Origin: Caldimicrobium sp964493015
GTDB lineage: Bacteria; Desulfobacterota; Thermodesulfobacteria; Thermodesulfobacteriales; Thermodesulfobacteriaceae
Assembly: GCA_964493015.1 (NCBI GenBank)
Contig: CAZBLU010000011.1
Coordinates: 1-45,801, forward strand
Reading direction: 5' to 3'
DNA length: 45,801 bases
The notes under the pieces were generated by a model that saw only the letters and a program-made list of their open reading frames with translations, ran no database searches and was not told where the DNA came from. Positions 33,684 through 43,410 of the stretch are shown piece after piece. The position numbers and the translations under genes are program-made. Numbering within the stretch: position 1 is the stretch's first letter; every line of letters begins with the position of its first letter.

Positions 33684-33708
33684 ATAAAGAGAATTGGGGG
33701 GTAACCAC

Positions 33709-33736
33709 TTGTTTTTTCCTAAAAGTTCATTATATT
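33709..33736 (+). promoter_or_regulatory. promoter of rpsO
   Basis: TTGTTT (33709-33714), 16 bp spacer, TATATT (33731-33736). Predicted start near 33743, immediately before the hairpin at 33746. Confidence 0.6.
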
Positions 33737-33745
33737 CATTTCTGT

Positions 33746-33775
33746 GCTTGGGGAGTGGGTAAGCCCTCCCCAGGC
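33746..33775 (+). promoter_or_regulatory. rpsO leader: 5' leader hairpin of rpsO mRNA
   Basis: GCTTGGGGA (33746-33754) pairs with TCCCCAGGC (33767-33775), including a G-T pair. GGG (33757-33759) pairs with CCC (33764-33766) across a four-base loop, with a two-base bulge between the stems. It is GC-rich within an AT-rich leader, and no T-run follows, so it is not a terminator. S15 is known to control its own mRNA in several bacteria through different leader structures, so autoregulation is plausible. Confidence 0.55.
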
Positions 33776-33805
33776 TTAAAATAAATTATAATAGGAGGTT
33801 TTGCT

Positions 33806-34075
33806 ATGCCTTTAGATCCAGAGGTTAAAGCTAAAATCATTTCCCACTTTCAAAGACATGCCCAAGATACTGGGTCTCCAGAGGTGCAAGTTGCCCTTTT
33901 AACTGCAAGGATTAAACAATTAGAAGAGCATCTCAAAACCCATCGTAAAGACTTTCACTCCAGAAGAGGCCTTATGAAACTTATTGGCAAAAGAAGAGCC
34001 CTTCTTGAATATCTCAAAAGGACTGATTTCCTAAGATATCAAGCCCTGTTGCGTGAACTTGGTTTAAAAAAATAA
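33806..34075 (+). CDS. rpsO: 30S ribosomal protein S15
   Basis: The 89-residue small-subunit protein that binds 16S rRNA at the central-domain three-way junction. Family signatures TGSPEVQVALLTARIKQLEEHLKTH and DFHSRRGLMKLIGKRRALLEYLKR are complete. A strong AGGAGG lies 7 nt upstream of the ATG. In many bacteria pnp follows; here a strong terminator ends the unit and rpoC converges from the other side, so it is a single-gene unit. Confidence 0.97.
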   Translation: MPLDPEVKAKIISHFQRHAQDTGSPEVQVALLTARIKQLEEHLKTHRKDFHSRRGLMKLIGKRRALLEYLKRTDFLRYQALLRELGLKK

Positions 34076-34100
34076 CCCCTATAAAAATTTAAAATAACAG

Positions 34101-34132
34101 AAAGGGCAGGGATCTCCCTGCCCTTTTTTTTG
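34101..34132 (+). terminator. strong terminator between rpsO and rpoC, probably bidirectional
   Basis: AAAGGGCAGGG / CCCTGCCCTTT, an 11-bp perfect stem with loop ATCT, followed by T8 on the plus strand. On the minus strand the tail is TTTCTGTT, less regular but T-rich, so it probably also ends rpoC transcription. Confidence 0.9.
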
Positions 34133-34136
34133 TTAG

Positions 34137-37100
34137 TTATACCCAACCCATCTCTTCGTATACCACTCTTCCTGTTCCAGCTGGAATAAGTCTGCCAATG
34201 ATTACATTCTCCTTGAGGCCTTTAAGATAATCCACCTTTCCAGCTAAAGAGGCTTCTGTTAAGACCCTTGTGGTCTCCTGGAAGGAAGCTGCTGAAAGCC
34301 AAGAGTCCGTAAGCAAAGCTGCCTTGGTAATACCCAAAAGCACAGGCTCAGCAACTGCAGGTTTTCCTCCCTGGGCTAATACCCTCTCATTCTCTTCCTC
34401 AAAACGAACTCTATCCACATACTCGCCAATCATAAATGAAGTATCACCTACCTCTTTGATCTTGACTTTCTTCAGCATCTGGCGGATAATGACCTCAAAG
34501 TGCTTATCATTAATCTTTACTCCCTGAAGCCTATAAACCTCTTGAATCTCTTCAATGAGAAAACGGGCAACTCCCTTAATTCCCGTGACCTTCAAGATAT
34601 CGTGAGGATTAGGAGACCCCTCAATAAGAGGCTCACCAGGTTTTATAAGATCACCCTCTCTAACCACAATGTATTTCCCTTTAGGTAACATGTATTCTTT
34701 TGCCTCTCCCACTTCAGGCTGCACAACTATTCTTTTCCTTCCACGCACATCCTTTTCAAAGAAAATCTGTCCCTCAATCTCACTAATAATAGCACTCTCC
34801 TTGGGTTTCCTTGCCTCAAAGAGATCAGTTACCTTGGGTAAACCACCAGTTATATCCTTAGCTTTAAGTGTTTCCTTCGGGATTCTGGCAATAATGTCTC
34901 CTGCTTCTACCATTTCCCCTTCATGCACGCTAATAATAGCCCCCACAGGAAGCTCATAACGGGCATCTCCCCTTCCATCAGGTAGCCTAATAGTTCTACC
35001 CTTCTCATCCTTGATGGAGATTCTGGGACGATAATCAGTCAACTTATAGTCCCTCACTACAATGGTAATTCTACCTGTGGTGGGATCAATCCTTTCATCT
35101 ACCGTCACCCCATCAATAATATCCCCAAACTTCACCCTACCAGAGACCTCAGTAATAATTGGCATGGTATAGGGATCCCATTCCACAAGTAGAGTTCCTG
35201 GTTTAACTATTTCTCCTTCTTCAACTTTGATTTTGGCTCCATAGACTACTGGATACTTTTCCAAGATTCTCCCATCAGGCCCCTCTATGGCAATCTCTCC
35301 CTGTCTGTTTAATGCTACCAGAGTTCCGTCAGTTCTTCTTACCACTCGCAAGTTTATATATTTCACTTTACCTTGAGACTGGGCAAGATGCTGGCTCTGC
35401 TCAAGAGCCTTACCTACAGCACCTCCGATGTGGAAGGTCCTCATGGTGAGCTGAGTTCCTGGTTCTCCAATAGATTGAGCTGCAATTATACCTACCGCTT
35501 CGCCAATTTCTACCAACTTCCCCCGAGCAAGATCTCTGCCATAACATCTTCTACAGACACCAAAGGGAGCCTCACAGGTTATAACTGAACGTATTACTAC
35601 CTTTTCTATCCCTGCCTCCTTTAATTTGGCTGCTTTTGCCTCGTCTATTTCCTCATTAGCCTTTACTAAGACCTCACCTGTAAGGGGATCTACCACATCT
35701 TCAAGGGCAACCCTTCCCAAAACCCTATCCCATACAGGCTCAATTATCTCTCCACCCTCCACTAAATGCCCAATTTCAATACCATCAATGGTGCCACAGT
35801 CCTCCATGGTTACCATACAATCTTGGGCCACATCTATAAGTTTTCTGGTCAAATAACCAGCATTAGCGGTCTTTAAGGCAGTATCAGCAAGTCCCTTCCT
35901 TGCTCCATGAGTAGAAACAAAGTATTCAAGCACTGACAACCCCTCACGAAAGTTACTCTTAATCGGGGTTTCAATGATTTCTCCAGATGGTTTTGCCATG
36001 AGACCTCTCATACCTGCAAGCTGTCTAATCTGATCTTTAGACCCGCGCGCACCAGAAAAAGCCATTATGTAAACAGGATTAAAACTTGGGCCAAGGACTT
36101 TCTCCCCATTAGGCCCAATATACTCCTTAGTCTCCATCCTTTTGATCATCTCCTCTGTTACTCGCTCTGTAGTGGTAGACCAAATATCTACGGCCTTATT
36201 ATACCTTTCAGACTCAGTAATCAGACCTTCCTGATATTGCTCCCAAAGTTCTTTGATCTTTTTCTCTGCTTCTCTTAATATCTCTGCCTTGTTCTCAGGA
36301 ATAGTTAAGTAGTCAATTGAGATAGAAAGCCCAGCACGAGTGGCCATAGCAAAACCGAGGTCCTTAATCTTATCAGCAAAAATAACTGTCTTTTTTAGGC
36401 CAGCTCTTCTATATGATAAATTGATTAATTCCTGTAGCTCCTTTTTCCTAAGCGGTTTATTATATTCTTCAAAGTTGATCTCCTTGGGAACAATGGCAGA
36501 AAAAATAACCCTTCCTACCGTGGTCTCCACAAGCTTACCATCCATTCTCACCTTTATCTTAGCCTGCAAATGGGCTTCCCCTGTGAGATAGGCCAAAAAG
36601 ACCTCTTCAGCATCCCTAAAAACCTTTCCTTCTCCTTTAGCAAAGGGTCTTTCCATAGTCATATAAAAGATACCTAAAACCATATCCTGAGTAGGATAAA
36701 CAATGGGAATACCATTAGCTGGCAGTAAAATATTGTTTGTAGAAAGAATAAGCACTCTGTTCTCAATTTGGGCTTCCACAGAGAGGGGAACATGCACTGC
36801 CATTTGGTCTCCATCAAAATCTGCATTATAAGCAACACAGACAAGGGGATGAAGCTGAATTGCCTTAGTATCTATGAGCACTGGCTCAAAGGCCTGAATT
36901 CCTAAGCGATGTAAGGTAGGAGCACGATTGAGCATTATAGGATACTCCTTAACAATCTCTTCAAGGGCATCCCAAACAGCCATGTGTTCCTCTTCCACCA
37001 ATTTCTTAGCTGTCCTTATATTGGTAGCATAACCATTTTTCTCAAGCCAACTATAAATATATGGCTTAAAAAGCTCTAAAGCCATCTTTTTGGGAAGACC

Positions 37101-38198
37101 ACATTGATGCATTCTAAGCTCAGGTCCAGCAACGATAACCGATCTTCCAGAAAAATCTACCCTCTTGCCCAATAGATTTTGCCTAAAACGTCCTTGTTTT
37201 CCCTTAAGAATATCAGACAAACTCTTCAAAGGCCTTCTATTAGGCCCTGTTACAGGTCTACCCCTCCTTCCATTGTCAAAAAGGGCATCCACCGCCTCTT
37301 GAAGCATTCTTTTTTCATTTTTAAGAATTATATCTGGAGCATCTAAATCAATTAACTTCTTTAACCTCACATTTCTATTTATTACCCTCCTATAAAGATC
37401 ATTTAAATCAGAAGTAGCAAACCTCCCACCCTCAAGAGGAACGAGCGGTCTTAATTCGGGGGGTATTACGGGAATTACACTAAGGATCATCCACTCAGGT
37501 TTATTACCTGATTCTAAAAAGCTACGAATTAGCTGAAGCCTCTTCCCCAACTTTTTTCTCCTTGCCTCACTCAGAGTCTTGGTCATCTCAATCTGAATAT
37601 CCTTAGCCAGACCTTCCAAATCAAGTCCCCTTAAGAGCTCAGCAATAGCCTCAGCGCCAGTCCCTACCTTTATTTTATCACCATAGGTTTCCTGGACATA
37701 GTAATATTTATCCTCAGTAAGTAGTGTCCCTACGGGATATTCTTCGATCTCGCTCTTTATAACTACATATTTTTCCAAATAAAGAATGGACTCCACTTCC
37801 TTTAAAGTTTTATCAAGAAGCAGACCAATTTTACTGGGGATACTCCTTAAATACCAAATATGAGCAACAGGGGCCGCAAGCTCTATATGCCCCATTCTCT
37901 CTCTTCTTACCTTACTCTGAATAACCTCTACTCCACACTTTTCACAAATTACCCCCCTATGTTTGATACCCTTATATCTTCCACAAAGGCACTCATAATC
38001 CCTAACTGGGCCAAAAATCTTAGCACAAAATAGACCATCTCTCTCAGGTTTCAAAGTCCTATAATTAATAGTTTCTGGCTTTTTAACCTCACCATAACTC
38101 CACTCCCTAATTTTCTCGGGACTTGCCAGAGCAATCTTTACAGCCCTAATCCTATTTATGTCCTTAGGCTTTTCTAAAATACTTAAGAGATCCCTCAT
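34137..38198 (-). CDS. rpoC: RNA polymerase beta' subunit
   Basis: The 1353-residue beta' chain of RNA polymerase. The N-terminal zinc ribbon is CLCGRYKGIKHRGVICEKC (Cys70, 72, 85, 88). The catalytic Mg loop is NADFDGDQMAVH, at about residue 460. GARGSKDQIRQLAGMRGLM marks the bridge helix region. The second zinc site is CEAPFGVCRRCYGRD, and AAQSIGEPGTQLTMRTFH leads the trigger-loop region. It is the last gene of the rpoBC operon, 27 bp after rpoB. rpsL, rpsG and fusA, which follow rpoC in many bacteria, are replaced here by a convergent rpsO. Confidence 0.98.
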   Translation of the reverse strand: MRDLLSILEKPKDINRIRAVKIALASPEKIREWSYGEVKKPETINYRTLKPERDGLFCAKIFGPVRDYECLCGRYKGIKHRGVICEKCGVEVIQSKVRRERMGHIELAAPVAHIWYLRSIPSKIGLLLDKTLKEVESILYLEKYVVIKSEIEEYPVGTLLTEDKYYYVQETYGDKIKVGTGAEAIAELLRGLDLEGLAKDIQIEMTKTLSEARRKKLGKRLQLIRSFLESGNKPEWMILSVIPVIPPELRPLVPLEGGRFATSDLNDLYRRVINRNVRLKKLIDLDAPDIILKNEKRMLQEAVDALFDNGRRGRPVTGPNRRPLKSLSDILKGKQGRFRQNLLGKRVDFSGRSVIVAGPELRMHQCGLPKKMALELFKPYIYSWLEKNGYATNIRTAKKLVEEEHMAVWDALEEIVKEYPIMLNRAPTLHRLGIQAFEPVLIDTKAIQLHPLVCVAYNADFDGDQMAVHVPLSVEAQIENRVLILSTNNILLPANGIPIVYPTQDMVLGIFYMTMERPFAKGEGKVFRDAEEVFLAYLTGEAHLQAKIKVRMDGKLVETTVGRVIFSAIVPKEINFEEYNKPLRKKELQELINLSYRRAGLKKTVIFADKIKDLGFAMATRAGLSISIDYLTIPENKAEILREAEKKIKELWEQYQEGLITESERYNKAVDIWSTTTERVTEEMIKRMETKEYIGPNGEKVLGPSFNPVYIMAFSGARGSKDQIRQLAGMRGLMAKPSGEIIETPIKSNFREGLSVLEYFVSTHGARKGLADTALKTANAGYLTRKLIDVAQDCMVTMEDCGTIDGIEIGHLVEGGEIIEPVWDRVLGRVALEDVVDPLTGEVLVKANEEIDEAKAAKLKEAGIEKVVIRSVITCEAPFGVCRRCYGRDLARGKLVEIGEAVGIIAAQSIGEPGTQLTMRTFHIGGAVGKALEQSQHLAQSQGKVKYINLRVVRRTDGTLVALNRQGEIAIEGPDGRILEKYPVVYGAKIKVEEGEIVKPGTLLVEWDPYTMPIITEVSGRVKFGDIIDGVTVDERIDPTTGRITIVVRDYKLTDYRPRISIKDEKGRTIRLPDGRGDARYELPVGAIISVHEGEMVEAGDIIARIPKETLKAKDITGGLPKVTDLFEARKPKESAIISEIEGQIFFEKDVRGRKRIVVQPEVGEAKEYMLPKGKYIVVREGDLIKPGEPLIEGSPNPHDILKVTGIKGVARFLIEEIQEVYRLQGVKINDKHFEVIIRQMLKKVKIKEVGDTSFMIGEYVDRVRFEEENERVLAQGGKPAVAEPVLLGITKAALLTDSWLSAASFQETTRVLTEASLAGKVDYLKGLKENVIIGRLIPAGTGRVVYEEMGWV

Positions 38199-38225
38199 AT
38201 AATTCCCTCCTAAGGTTTAAAACTT

Positions 38226-41200
38226 TTATTCAATTAAATCAACTTCTAAAGCAAGACCCTGCAGTTCCTTAGTTAAGACACGAAAACTCTCAGGCAGGCC
38301 TGCCTCAAGAAAATTCTTTCCCTTCACTAACTTTTCATACATCCTGGTTCGTCCTTCCACATCATCACTCTTCACCGTGAGAAATTCCTGTAAAGTATAA
38401 GCTGCTCCGTATGCCTCAATAGCCCAAACCTCCATCTCCCCAAGCCTCTGTCCACCAAACTGTGACTTTCCTCCCAAAGGCTGTTGGGTTATTAAAGAAT
38501 AGGGCCCTGTAGAACGGGCATGAATCTTATCATCCACTAAGTGATGTAACTTCAGCATATGCATATAACCAACTGTAACTTTCTCCATAAAGGGTTCTCC
38601 AGACATTCCATCATAAAGAATAGTAGTTCCACTCTCATCCACTCCAGCAAGCTTTAACCATTTCTTTATCTCTTCCTCTTTAGCTCCAGCAAAGACAGGA
38701 GTAGCCACTGGGATTCCATCTTCAAAGGCTTTGGCCAATTCTAAAATCTCTTCATCGCTTTTGCCTTCAACCAATCTCTGATATTCATCTTCATAAAAGA
38801 TCTCCTTTAAAAGCGCCTTCACTGCCTCAATTTGATACTCTTTAGCTAAACGGGCAAGCTTTGCCCCTAATTCTTTACAGGCCCATCCTAATTGGGTTTC
38901 CAAGAGCTGTCCAATATTCATACGTGAAGGAACCCCTAAAGGAGATAAAATCACATCTACAGGTCTTCCATCAGGTAAAAAGGGCATATCCTCCACTGGA
39001 ACAATTTTTGATACTACACCCTTATTCCCATGGCGACCAGCCATTTTATCACCAGGTTGAAGTTTCCTCTTCATAGCAACATAAACTTTTACTATCTTTA
39101 GAACTCCAGGAGGAAGCTCTTCACCTTGTTTTATCTTGTTAATCTTAGCCTCAGACTCCTCAATTATTTCCTTCCTCTTTTTCTCAAACCTCTTTAGTAA
39201 CTCTTGAACAATAGCCTTTTTTTCTTGAGGCACTATGTCCTTTAGTTTGGGTAATAGAGCTGTAGGTAACTGGGAGAGGACCTCTTTAGTAAAGGGGTCT
39301 CCCTGTTTGATAAATACCTCCTCTTCCCAAACAAGATCTCCCTGCGCCTTGGCTGTCTCTAAAACCGTTGTTAAATTGTGTAAAAGGCTTCTCTTTAAGA
39401 TCTCCAAAAGGTCTGCCTGATTGCGTAAAATTTTAGCTATGGCCTCATCTTCCTTAACTTTGGCCCTGCTATCCTTCTCTACTCCCTTTCTGGTAAGCAC
39501 TTTAGTATCAATAACAATTCCTTCAATTCCTGCAGGGACCCTCAAAGAGGTATCCTTAACATCTTTGGCCTTTTCCCCAAAGATGGCCCTAAGTAAACGC
39601 TCCTCCGAAGTCAAGGTGGTTTCCCCTTTTGGGGTCACTTTACCTACTAAAATATCTCCAGGTCTCACATAGCTTCCAATCTGCACGATACCACTTTTAT
39701 CGAGATGTAGTAAGGCTTCTTCACTAATGTTGGGAAGATCTCTGGTTATTTCTTCTTTACCAAGTTTGGTTTCCCTGGCTACGCACTCAAATTCCTCTAT
39801 GTGAATAGAAGTAAAGACATCATCTCTAACAAGCCTCTCTGAGATAATAATAGAATCCTCAAAATTATATCCCCTCCAAGGCATAAAAGCTACAAGAACA
39901 TCCTTTCCTAAAGCAAGTTCCCCTAAATCCATAGATGGACCATCAGCAAGAATATCCCCCTTCTTTACCCTCTGCCCAGGCCTTACTACAGGCTTTTGTG
40001 TAAATGTGGTATTTTGATTGGACTTCACCCATTTAATAAGATTATAAACCTTTACCTCAGGAGAGCCATCCTTCTCATTATCATACCGCACTACAATTCT
40101 GTTACTGTCTACCTTTTCCACTACACCATCCTTTTCAGCTACGATAATAAATCCCGAATTAAGGGCAACACTCCTTTCCATCCCTGAACCTACTAAAGGC
40201 GCTTTAGTTCTTATTAGTGGAACTGCTTGCCTTTGCATGTTAGAACCCATAAGAGCACGGTTAGCATCATCGTGCTCCAAAAAGGGAATCAATGAGGTAG
40301 ATACGCTCACAATTTGGGCAGGAAAGAGGTCCACAAGATCTACCTCTTCTCTTCGAGCCATAATAAATTCACCATTTTTTCTGGCAGGTACAACCTCATC
40401 TAAAATATTACCTTCCGCATCCAAAGGAATAGTTGACTGAGCAATCACCATATCTTTCTCTTCAGCAGCATTTAAGTAGATAACCTGATTGGTCACCTTG
40501 CCATCTTTTACTAACCTATAAGGAGTTTCCAGAAAACCATAGGGATTGGTTCGAGCATAGGTCGTTGGGGAGACTATAAGACCTATATTCGGCCCCTCTG
40601 GTGTCTCAATAGGACAAATTCTTCCATAATGACTGGGATGCACATCTCTCACTTCAAACCCTGCCCTCTCGCGGGTAAGACCACCAGGCCCTAAAGCAGA
40701 AAGCCTTCTCTTATGAGTAAGCATGGAAAGCACATTAGTCTGATCCATAAATTGGGAAAGTTGTCCTTGAGCAAAAAATTCCTTAACAGCAGCAAGGACC
40801 GGTTTGCTATTGATTAAATCTCCTGGCGTTAAATTTTCTACCTCCTGAAGTTGTAACTTTTCTTTTATCAACCTTTCCATTCTCATAAGCCCAATAAGAA
40901 ACTGATTTTCCACCAGTTCCCCAACAGCTCTAACCCTCCTGTTAGATAGGCTATCTATATCATCTCCTTCTTCCTCACTCTCTTTAAGTCTTATAAGTTC
41001 CTTAAGTATGGCAATTATATCATCTAAAGTTAACGTTCGTTGTGTAACTGGTATATCCAACCCTAAACGAAGATTAATTTTGTATCTACCTATTTCCGAA
41101 AGATCATAAGTCTGCAGATCAAAGAAGAGCGAATTGAAGTAAGCCGTAGCTACCTCAAGGGTAGCAGGGCTTGTAGGCCGCATTTTTCTATAAATCTCTA

Positions 41201-42308
41201 AAAGGGCTTGTTCCCTATTTTTTGCCTTGTCATTCTTGAGAGAATCTCTTAAAGCTAAACTATAGCGATGGATGTCAGTAAAGAGAACATCAACAGTTCT
41301 AATCCCTTTTTCTCTCAATAACTTAAGAATATCCTCCGTAATCTCTGTGTTCAAGGGTAGAAGTACTTCACCAGTTTCAGTATCTACGATCTCCCTTGCT
41401 GAGATCTTCCCAAGAAGGAGTTTGTCCTCCCCTTTAATCCTCTGAATACCAAGTTCCTTAAATTTTCTGATAACACCACTACTAATTACCTTTCCCTTCT
41501 TAATCAGCACTTCCCCAGTCTCTGGATGGAGAAAGTCAGCTTCTGCTTTTTGTCCCTGAAGTATTTCAAAGTCAAGCTCTCTCTCCACCCCATCGTCTAA
41601 GAGATAATATCTCTCACGGGGATAAAAGAGATTCAGTATAGCCTCTTCAGAAAGCCCCATGGCCTTGAGAAATACTGTAGCTGAAATATTTTTTCTTTTG
41701 TCAATGCGCACATAAAACCTTCCTCTATAATCGTATATAAAGTCTATCCAAGAACCCTTAACAGGGATCACTCTTGCTATATAAGTAAGCTTTCCAGCCT
41801 TAGCCTGAGTTTTGTCCTTTTCAAAAATAACCCCTGGAGACCTCTGAATCTGATTAACTACCACTCTCTCAGTTCCATTAATGATAAACCTTCCATCCTC
41901 GGTCATTTGAGGAATGGTTCCAAAATAAAGTTCCTGCTCCTTAATATCTCTTATACTCTTAACCCCAGTATCAGGATCTACATCGTAACTTACAAGCCTT
42001 ACCCTCACCTTCATTGTGGCCTCATAGCTCTGCCCCTTGTCTTTGGCCTCTGCTGGCTCATATTCTGGAGGTAAAATTTTATAATCAAGATACTCCAAAA
42101 CAGCAGTCTCAGAATAATCCTTAATAGGGAAAATCGTTTTAAAACATCTATGAATACCTACATCCTGCCTAAGCTCCGAAGGAATTCCTGCCTGTAAGAA
42201 CTGCTCATATGATCTCTTAGGAATGGCTATCAAGTCAGGTAAGTCCATTATCTGTTTTACTTTAGCAAAATTTTTTCTCAACCTCAAACCCTGGTTTGAC
42301 TTGGACAT
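38226..42308 (-). CDS. rpoB: RNA polymerase beta subunit
   Basis: The 1360-residue beta chain. The rifampicin-region sequence SQFMDQTNVLSMLTHKRRLS is present with usual residues, and so are GRICPIETPEGPNIGLI, MPWRGYNFEDSIIIS, GDKMAGRHGNKGVVS and GGQRLGEMEVWAIEAYGA near the C terminus. Length fits the deltaproteobacterial-like size range. GGAGGG precedes the ATG by several bases. A hairpin in the 105 bp between rplL and rpoB may partly stop transcription and set the ribosomal protein to polymerase ratio. Confidence 0.98.
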   Translation of the reverse strand: MSKSNQGLRLRKNFAKVKQIMDLPDLIAIPKRSYEQFLQAGIPSELRQDVGIHRCFKTIFPIKDYSETAVLEYLDYKILPPEYEPAEAKDKGQSYEATMKVRVRLVSYDVDPDTGVKSIRDIKEQELYFGTIPQMTEDGRFIINGTERVVVNQIQRSPGVIFEKDKTQAKAGKLTYIARVIPVKGSWIDFIYDYRGRFYVRIDKRKNISATVFLKAMGLSEEAILNLFYPRERYYLLDDGVERELDFEILQGQKAEADFLHPETGEVLIKKGKVISSGVIRKFKELGIQRIKGEDKLLLGKISAREIVDTETGEVLLPLNTEITEDILKLLREKGIRTVDVLFTDIHRYSLALRDSLKNDKAKNREQALLEIYRKMRPTSPATLEVATAYFNSLFFDLQTYDLSEIGRYKINLRLGLDIPVTQRTLTLDDIIAILKELIRLKESEEEGDDIDSLSNRRVRAVGELVENQFLIGLMRMERLIKEKLQLQEVENLTPGDLINSKPVLAAVKEFFAQGQLSQFMDQTNVLSMLTHKRRLSALGPGGLTRERAGFEVRDVHPSHYGRICPIETPEGPNIGLIVSPTTYARTNPYGFLETPYRLVKDGKVTNQVIYLNAAEEKDMVIAQSTIPLDAEGNILDEVVPARKNGEFIMARREEVDLVDLFPAQIVSVSTSLIPFLEHDDANRALMGSNMQRQAVPLIRTKAPLVGSGMERSVALNSGFIIVAEKDGVVEKVDSNRIVVRYDNEKDGSPEVKVYNLIKWVKSNQNTTFTQKPVVRPGQRVKKGDILADGPSMDLGELALGKDVLVAFMPWRGYNFEDSIIISERLVRDDVFTSIHIEEFECVARETKLGKEEITRDLPNISEEALLHLDKSGIVQIGSYVRPGDILVGKVTPKGETTLTSEERLLRAIFGEKAKDVKDTSLRVPAGIEGIVIDTKVLTRKGVEKDSRAKVKEDEAIAKILRNQADLLEILKRSLLHNLTTVLETAKAQGDLVWEEEVFIKQGDPFTKEVLSQLPTALLPKLKDIVPQEKKAIVQELLKRFEKKRKEIIEESEAKINKIKQGEELPPGVLKIVKVYVAMKRKLQPGDKMAGRHGNKGVVSKIVPVEDMPFLPDGRPVDVILSPLGVPSRMNIGQLLETQLGWACKELGAKLARLAKEYQIEAVKALLKEIFYEDEYQRLVEGKSDEEILELAKAFEDGIPVATPVFAGAKEEEIKKWLKLAGVDESGTTILYDGMSGEPFMEKVTVGYMHMLKLHHLVDDKIHARSTGPYSLITQQPLGGKSQFGGQRLGEMEVWAIEAYGAAYTLQEFLTVKSDDVEGRTRMYEKLVKGKNFLEAGLPESFRVLTKELQGLALEVDLIE

Positions 42309-42346
42309 TCCTGAATTCCCTCCTTTTGATGAGAATAAAAAGACAA

Positions 42347-42379
42347 TAAGGGTGCTCCCTTTAAAAGGGAGTACCCTTA
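42347..42379 (-). promoter_or_regulatory. rplL-rpoB intergenic hairpin (possible attenuator)
   Basis: TAAGGGTACTCCC and GGGAGCACCCTTA (minus strand) pair with one mismatch, separated by TTTTAAA. The sequence after it is T-rich (ATTGTCTTTTTATTC). E. coli has an attenuator at the same place, so a partial terminator is the likely role; RNase processing is the alternative. Confidence 0.6.
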
Positions 42380-42413
42380 AGATAAGATATCTTGATTTTA
42401 ATCTTTGTCAAGG

Positions 42414-42803
42414 CTACTTAATTTCTACCTTAGCTCCAACTTCTTCTAATTTCTTCTTAATCTCCTCAGCCTCTGCTTTGGAAATACCAGTTTTTACAGG
42501 CTTTGGTGCAGACTCAACTAAGTCTTTAGCTTCCTTGAGACCAAGGCCAGTAATCTCCCTCACCACCTTGATCACATTAATCTTATTAGCCCCAGCCTCA
42601 GCAAGAATTACATCAAACTCCGTTTTCTCCTCAGCAGGAGCTGCTTCAGCTGCAGCAGCCATTCCTGGCATAGCAGCCACAGCTGCCACAGGAGCTGCTG
42701 CCGTAACCCCAAACCTCTCCTCAAGCTCCTTAATAAACTGGGAAAGCTCAAGAACAGTCATGTTGGAAATAAATTCAATCACCTCTTCCTTTGTTACAGC
42801 CAT
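42414..42803 (-). CDS. rplL: 50S ribosomal protein L7/L12
   Basis: Stalk protein of 129 residues that recruits translation GTPases. The N-terminal dimerisation helices (MAVTKEEVIEFISNMTVLEL), an Ala-rich hinge (residues ~34-58) and the C-terminal domain (VILAEAGANKINVIKVVREITGLGLKEAK, split here only for description) are all in order. It follows rplJ by 32 bp. Confidence 0.97.
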   Translation of the reverse strand: MAVTKEEVIEFISNMTVLELSQFIKELEERFGVTAAAPVAAVAAMPGMAAAAEAAPAEEKTEFDVILAEAGANKINVIKVVREITGLGLKEAKDLVESAPKPVKTGISKAEAEEIKKKLEEVGAKVEIK

Positions 42804-42835
42804 CTCTTAACCCTCCTTTTTATTTTCATTTGCTC

Positions 42836-43366
42836 TTAGGCTTCACCCTTTTGCTTCTTCTCTTCAATGGCCTTTAATACATAGAGGAAATTCCTCAATA
42901 TGGCAGAAAGCACCCCAACAAAGTTGGCTACTGGAGCCTGGATAGTCCCTAAAAGCTGGGCTATCAAAATTTCCTTAGGAGGTAACTTTACAAGCTCTTC
43001 AATAGTCTGACTGCCATAACCTTTCCCCTTAATCACAAGACCTCTGAGCTGTAAATTGGGATGGTTCTTTATAAATTCCTTAAGAACTTTGGCAACCTCA
43101 ACAGGATCTTTGTAAGAAAAAATTAAAGCCGTTGGCCCCTCAACATAATCCATAACTGCTTTATAAGGGGTTTCACTACTACCTATCCTGATTAAAGTGT
43201 TCTTATAAACTCGGTATTCTCCATCTTTTTCCCTAACAAGCTTTCGTATCTCATTCACTTCAGAAACTTTCAACCCCTTAAATGTAGCTACAAATACAGC
43301 CTCTGAACGTTGCAATTTTTCCCTTAATGACTTTAATAATTCTGCCTTCCTCTCTTTAGTAATCAA
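42836..43366 (-). CDS. rplJ: 50S ribosomal protein L10, TTG start
   Basis: Stalk base protein of 176 residues that anchors L7/L12 dimers. Signatures: FVATFKGLKVSEVNEIRK, YRVYKNTLIRIG, EGPTALIFSYKDPVEVAKVL and a C-terminal helix (LRNFLYVLKAIEEKKQKGEA) that holds the L7/L12 dimers. The initiation codon is TTG at 43366, with AGGAGG six bases upstream, and no ATG is available nearby in frame. The weak codon fits a gene whose translation is controlled through the leader just upstream. Confidence 0.95.
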   Translation of the reverse strand: MITKERKAELLKSLREKLQRSEAVFVATFKGLKVSEVNEIRKLVREKDGEYRVYKNTLIRIGSSETPYKAVMDYVEGPTALIFSYKDPVEVAKVLKEFIKNHPNLQLRGLVIKGKGYGSQTIEELVKLPPKEILIAQLLGTIQAPVANFVGVLSAILRNFLYVLKAIEEKKQKGEA

Positions 43367-43410
43367 GGCTTACCTCCTATATAAAATCTCTTCCCTGAAA
43401 TTACCCCTTT

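Noticed and set aside
42223..42810. 195-codon plus-strand frame rich in Ala/Ser
   Set aside because: Mirror of the Ala-rich rplL gene and the start of rpoB; composition explains its length.
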